A stretch of DNA of 64,000 bases from CAJXQU01 sp965223825 (lineage in GTDB: Bacteria > Pseudomonadota > Gammaproteobacteria > CAJXQU01): the NCBI GenBank assembly GCA_965223825.1, contig OZ245018.1, forward strand, positions 620,001-684,000, given 5' to 3'. The notes beneath the pieces were generated by a model. That model was given only the letters and a program-made list of their open reading frames with translations, ran no database searches and had not been told where the DNA came from. The position numbers were made by a program, and so were the translations under genes. This document shows positions 60,971 to 64,000 of the stretch, piece after piece. How positions within the stretch are numbered: the first letter of the stretch is position 1; each line of letters begins with the position of its first letter.

Positions 60971-61275
60971 GTGAAACGGCAAAACCTGTCACTATTAATG
61001 TTCTGGATAAAGAGTATACCGTTGCCTGTACTGAGAGCGAGCAAGCGGCACTAGAAAATGCTGCTGTTTATCTCAATGGTAAAATAAAAGATGTACGTAG
61101 CAACGGGAAGGTTTCTGGCAACGAGCGCGTTGTTGTGATGGCAGCACTGAACATCGTCCATGAATATCTTGAATGTAAATCACAGCATGATGGATTAACG
61201 GTTGGTGTGATGGACATTTTTGAGCGGATCAGCGGCAAAGTTGATGAGGCATTGGAAAGCACTTCGAGTAATTAG
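60967..61275 (+). CDS. zapA: Cell division protein ZapA
   Basis: 102 aa, FtsZ-ring crosslinker. N-terminal ZapA fold VTINVLDKEYTVACTESEQAALENAAVYLNGKIKDVRSNGKVSGNERVVVMAALNIVHEYLE, followed by a short C-terminal helix. Co-translated with the upstream coiled coil; 6S RNA follows, the standard gammaproteobacterial order. Confidence 0.93.
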   Translation: MSETAKPVTINVLDKEYTVACTESEQAALENAAVYLNGKIKDVRSNGKVSGNERVVVMAALNIVHEYLECKSQHDGLTVGVMDIFERISGKVDEALESTSSN

Positions 61276-61367
61276 TTAACGTTGTATACCTGTACTTAAC
61301 CCACCCGAATTACCGAACATCTCTGCTACTATTCGACTTAACGTGGTAAACGATCTGAGTGTGTCTG

Positions 61368-61397
61368 TTGACAATTTGACTTCAAAGAACTGCTAAT
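61368..61397 (+). promoter_or_regulatory. Possible distal 6S RNA promoter
   Basis: TTGACA, 18-bp spacer, GCTAAT, about 85 bp upstream of the 6S 5' end. A proximal -10 TATGCT stands at 61472-61477, ten bases before the RNA. E. coli ssrS also has two promoters. Confidence 0.45.
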
Positions 61398-61487
61398 TGG
61401 TTAACAAACTTATTCACTATCTATGTGAATTAGATCGCACAGATCTCCTTTTATCCTATCGACGAAAGCGCTATGCTTAGTTCAAGG

Positions 61488-61676
61488 CATCCTCTGGGGT
61501 ATTTGTGAACGGTCCTAAGTATCCTTGAGCCTATAATACCTGATTTAAGGAGTTAAACTGGATGGGCGATGTTGTGCAAGGCCACCTCGTAGTGGCAAGC
61601 CTGATTTGCCCGGTTAAGCTCCTCGATTGAACCCCCGGTTCAAGTCGAAGTGCTGTCACGGTACCATTGGAGGATG
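61488..61676 (+). ncRNA. ssrS: 6S RNA
   Basis: About 189 bases immediately downstream of zapA, where ssrS lies in most gammaproteobacteria. Closing stem CATCCTC (61488-61494) with GAGGATG (61670-61676); an internal stem AGGAGTTAAACTGG with CCGGTTAAGCTCCT; a GCCAC/GTGGC apical hairpin; and the hairpin TTGAACC-CCC-GGTTCAA resembling the TTGAACC..GGGTTCAA element of E. coli 6S. It binds sigma-70 RNA polymerase in stationary phase. Ends are approximate; no terminator was seen in the 79 bp before the convergent ychF. Confidence 0.8.
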
Positions 61677-61755
61677 TCACTAATTTACTATTAGGCTGCT
61701 TTAGCGAGTGTTAATTCAAGTTTGAGCCACTTAATCGGAATGTCATTTTTCTATT

Positions 61756-62847
61756 CTAGACGTTAAAGCGGAAGTGGATAACGTCGCCATCTTTCACGAT
61801 ATAATCTTTTCCTTCAAGCCGCCATTTACCGGCTTCCTTGGCGCCTGCTTCGCCGTTTGCGCTGACAAAATCATCATATGCGACGACTTCTGCACGTATG
61901 AAACCACGTTCAAAGTCCGTATGAATGACACCGGCAGCCTGTGGGGCCGTAGCGCCGATTTTTACTGTCCAAGCGCGGACTTCCTTAACGCCGGCAGTGA
62001 AATACGTTTGTAGACCTAATAAGGCGTAACCGGCACGAATTATACGATTGAGACCGGGTTCTGCTAAGCCGAGGTCATCAAGAAATTCTTGCTTGTCCTC
62101 GTCATCGAGATTGGCGATTTCAGATTCAATCGCGGCACAGACGGGTACGACGGCAGCGTTTTCCCCTTCAGCGAAAGCCAGCAGTCGATCGAGCAATGGA
62201 TTGTTTTCAGACCCATCTTCAGCAATGTTTGCAATATAAAACATAGGCTTCGCGGTGATTAGATGATATCCATTGAGGACGGTGGTTTCGTCGCTGGTTA
62301 ATTCTAATGTGCGAACAGGTTTTCCTTCGGCAAGCCACGCTTCGAGTTTTTCGAGAACGCTTAATTGTGCTTTCGCTTCTTTGTCGCCGCTTCGGGCTTT
62401 TTTACTTGCGCGCTCAATGGAACGTTGTACAGATTCCAGATCAGCTAAGGCGAGTTCAGTGTTGATCGTGTCAATATCTGAGATCGGATCCACTTTACCG
62501 TCAACATGAACAACATTTTCATCTTCGAAGCAGCGCACAACTTGGGTAATGGCATTAGTTTCACGGATATGTGCGAGGAATTGATTGCCTAAGCCTTCAC
62601 CTTTTGAGGCTCCGGCGACGAGTCCAGCAATATCGACGAATTCCATCGTTGTCGCGATCACTTTTTGTGGGTTAACAATATTGCTGAGTTGATCAAGCCG
62701 GGGATCTGGGACTTCAACAATACCGACGTTTGGATCAATGGTGCAGAAAGGGTAGTTTTCAGCATCAATACCCGCGCTGGTGAGCGCATTAAACAGTGTC
62801 GACTTACCGACATTGGGCAAACCAACAATTCCGCATTTAAAACCCAT
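61756..62847 (-). CDS. ychF: Redox-responsive ATPase/GTPase YchF
   Basis: 363 aa Obg-family P-loop protein. G1 GLPNVGKSTLFNALTSAG, G3 FVDIAGLVAGASKGEGLGNQFL, and the YchF-type NxxE in place of NKxD, giving ATP preference; helical domain at about 130-200; C-terminal TGS domain (LQTYFTAGVKEVRAWTV... DYIVKDGDVIHFRFNV). Length normal. It is the last gene of rplY-pth-ychF. Confidence 0.96.
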   Translation of the reverse strand: MGFKCGIVGLPNVGKSTLFNALTSAGIDAENYPFCTIDPNVGIVEVPDPRLDQLSNIVNPQKVIATTMEFVDIAGLVAGASKGEGLGNQFLAHIRETNAITQVVRCFEDENVVHVDGKVDPISDIDTINTELALADLESVQRSIERASKKARSGDKEAKAQLSVLEKLEAWLAEGKPVRTLELTSDETTVLNGYHLITAKPMFYIANIAEDGSENNPLLDRLLAFAEGENAAVVPVCAAIESEIANLDDEDKQEFLDDLGLAEPGLNRIIRAGYALLGLQTYFTAGVKEVRAWTVKIGATAPQAAGVIHTDFERGFIRAEVVAYDDFVSANGEAGAKEAGKWRLEGKDYIVKDGDVIHFRFNV

Positions 62848-62857
62848 GAGTATGATC

Positions 62858-63448
62858 CTATTTGGTATGTAGTGCGTTCATGACCTTTTGGCTGTGGCCT
62901 TGAACGATATCTTTAAAGTGAATTCGAGCGCGAGATAGCGCATCGAGAATGTCGGATTCTTCATTGCTGGGTGGGCGATTCAGGACATATTTACTGACAT
63001 CACTCTTGCCCCCTCCTTGTTGCGAAGGGTGGCCGATTCCGATCCGTAAACGTTGATAATCGCCCGTATTGAAGCGATTTGTGATATCACGTAAACCGTT
63101 ATGGCCGCCATGCCCGCCACTTTGTTTCAGACGCACAATGCCAGGATCCAGATCCAGCTCATCATGCACAACCAATATTTCTGAAATTGGGATCCGGTAA
63201 AACGCAGCGAGCGCTTGAACGCTTTGCCCACTCCGATTCATAAAGGTCGTTGGTTTCAAGCACCAAACCTCCTGACCATCTATTTGAATCCGTGCAGTCT
63301 CACCATAAAATTTTGATTGTGCTTGAAAGTGACCGAGGTATTCATTGACGAGGTCATCCAAAAACCAAAACCCGACGTTGTGTCGGGTTTTGGCATACTC
63401 GGTCCCGGGGTTTCCCAAGCCAACGATCAGGCTGATCGGTGTAGTCAT
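62858..63448 (-). CDS. pth: Peptidyl-tRNA hydrolase
   Basis: 196 aa. LIVGLGNPGTEYAKTRHNVGFWFLD holds the catalytic His and Asn; the conserved VVHDELDLDPG supplies the Asp; KQSGGHGGHNGLRDI and RLRIGIGHP are standard. It recycles tRNA from stalled peptides. It lies 10 bp before ychF and 37 bp after rplY. Confidence 0.97.
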   Translation of the reverse strand: MTTPISLIVGLGNPGTEYAKTRHNVGFWFLDDLVNEYLGHFQAQSKFYGETARIQIDGQEVWCLKPTTFMNRSGQSVQALAAFYRIPISEILVVHDELDLDPGIVRLKQSGGHGGHNGLRDITNRFNTGDYQRLRIGIGHPSQQGGGKSDVSKYVLNRPPSNEESDILDALSRARIHFKDIVQGHSQKVMNALHTK

Positions 63449-63485
63449 CGAACAACCTGATTAGATGTAAGCAAGAAAAGCTGAA

Positions 63486-64000
63486 TTATTCTTCATTACC
63501 TTTTTCTTCATCATCACCAGAGCTTTCTTCAGTTCCTTCATCATCGATTGAGATAACGCGAGGTTTGTGCACAGACACAACAGATTGCATTGGATCGCCA
63601 CCGTGGATCAGAGAAGCTATTTCAACACCTTCTGGGAGTTTGATATCTCCTAAGTGGATTGCATCATCAATATCTAATGCTTGAACATCAATTTCGATAA
63701 ACTCAGGCAAATCAGAAGGAAGGCATGATACTTCAATGTCATTGATCAGGTGATCAATGATACCGCCATTCTTCTTCACACCAACACAGGTTTCCTCGTT
63801 CAAGAAGTGAATTGGGACATTAAGTGTGAGCTTGTGCGAGGTATCAATGCGCATTAAATCGATATGCATGACGATATTTTTGTGGGGATGACGTTGCATA
63901 TCTTTTAAAACGACCGCTTCCTTGTTGCCATCTAATTCGAGATCAAGGATCGATGAATAGACAGCTTCGTGACGCAGTAATTTATCCAGTTCATTATGTG
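63486..64000 (-). CDS. rplY: 50S ribosomal protein L25/CTC (5' end outside window)
   Basis: 171 codons visible including the stop; the frame is open to the edge of the window (first full codons HNELDKLLRHEAVYSSILD...), so the N-terminal part lies beyond 64000. The 5S-binding L25 domain continues into the CTC-type C-terminal domain: HIDLMRIDTSHKLTLNVPIHFLNEE, LPSDLPEFIEIDVQALDIDDAIHLGDIKLPEGVEI, then an acidic tail (EGTEESSGDDEEKGNEE). It is the long form, not the 94-aa E. coli form. Confidence 0.95.
   Translation of the reverse strand, partial: HNELDKLLRHEAVYSSILDLELDGNKEAVVLKDMQRHPHKNIVMHIDLMRIDTSHKLTLNVPIHFLNEETCVGVKKNGGIIDHLINDIEVSCLPSDLPEFIEIDVQALDIDDAIHLGDIKLPEGVEIASLIHGGDPMQSVVSVHKPRVISIDDEGTEESSGDDEEKGNEE

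Overview
The window is a chromosomal segment of a gammaproteobacterium and is almost entirely housekeeping genes. The lineage is inferred from gene order (atpDC-glmU; argC to tyrS to rrn; trkHA-ntrXY-rsmB-fmt-def-dprA-smg-topA-tsaC; ygfB-pepP-ubiH-ubiI opposite zapA and 6S RNA; rplY-pth-ychF). By recollection, not by search, the 16S sequence looks closest to the Methylophaga/Piscirickettsiaceae area; treat that as a low-confidence guess.

Layout. 1-5.4 kb: end of the ATP synthase operon, a terminator, glmU, then two nitrilase-superfamily amidases flanking an RraA-like gene. 5.4-7.8 kb: a PepSY-domain secreted protein with a PhoP/PhoQ-like two-component pair. 8.2-12.8 kb: a DUF3579 gene (+), then a minus-strand cluster of a TlpA-like thioredoxin, hemJ, thiD, thiE, hemL and a CBS-pair protein. 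13.0-19.7 kb: argC, DUF6776, bactofilin and erpA (+); anmK and an M23 endopeptidase (-); tyrS (+).

19.8-30.6 kb: two complete rRNA operons (16S, tRNA-Ile, tRNA-Ala, 23S, 5S, terminator) in direct tandem. The 5,344-bp copies match wherever I compared them and are separated by 29 unique bases. The identity starts at the rrn -10 box, so each copy has its own -35, spacer and upstream sequence.

30.6-48.2 kb: zapE, a small orphan gene, trkH, trkA, ntrX, ntrY, a DUF4390 gene, rsmB, fmt and def (-); then a LysM protein, dprA, smg, topA and tsaC (+). The NtrX-like regulator lacks the sigma-54 contact motif and has a degenerate Walker B, and dprA has a hairpin that would bury its ribosome-binding site and start codon.

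48.3-53.5 kb is the most accessory-looking part: two paralogous secreted proteins with PEP-CTERM-type sorting tails, the second with a GG-N10-GC sigma-54-like site upstream, then a small DUF465-type protein coupled to a 776-residue protein with two cyclic-nucleotide-binding-like domains, a rhodanese domain lacking its catalytic cysteine, and a long coiled coil. 53.5-64 kb returns to housekeeping: gshA, an M48 protease, ubiI, ubiH, pepP, ygfB, a ZapB-like coiled coil, zapA, 6S RNA, ychF, pth and the visible part of rplY.

No phage, transposon, CRISPR array or classical defence system was seen. The best candidates for new biology are the CNB-rhodanese-coiled-coil gene pair, the degenerate NtrX, the PEP-CTERM pair with its possible sigma-54 control, the dprA hairpin and the tandem rrn arrangement.
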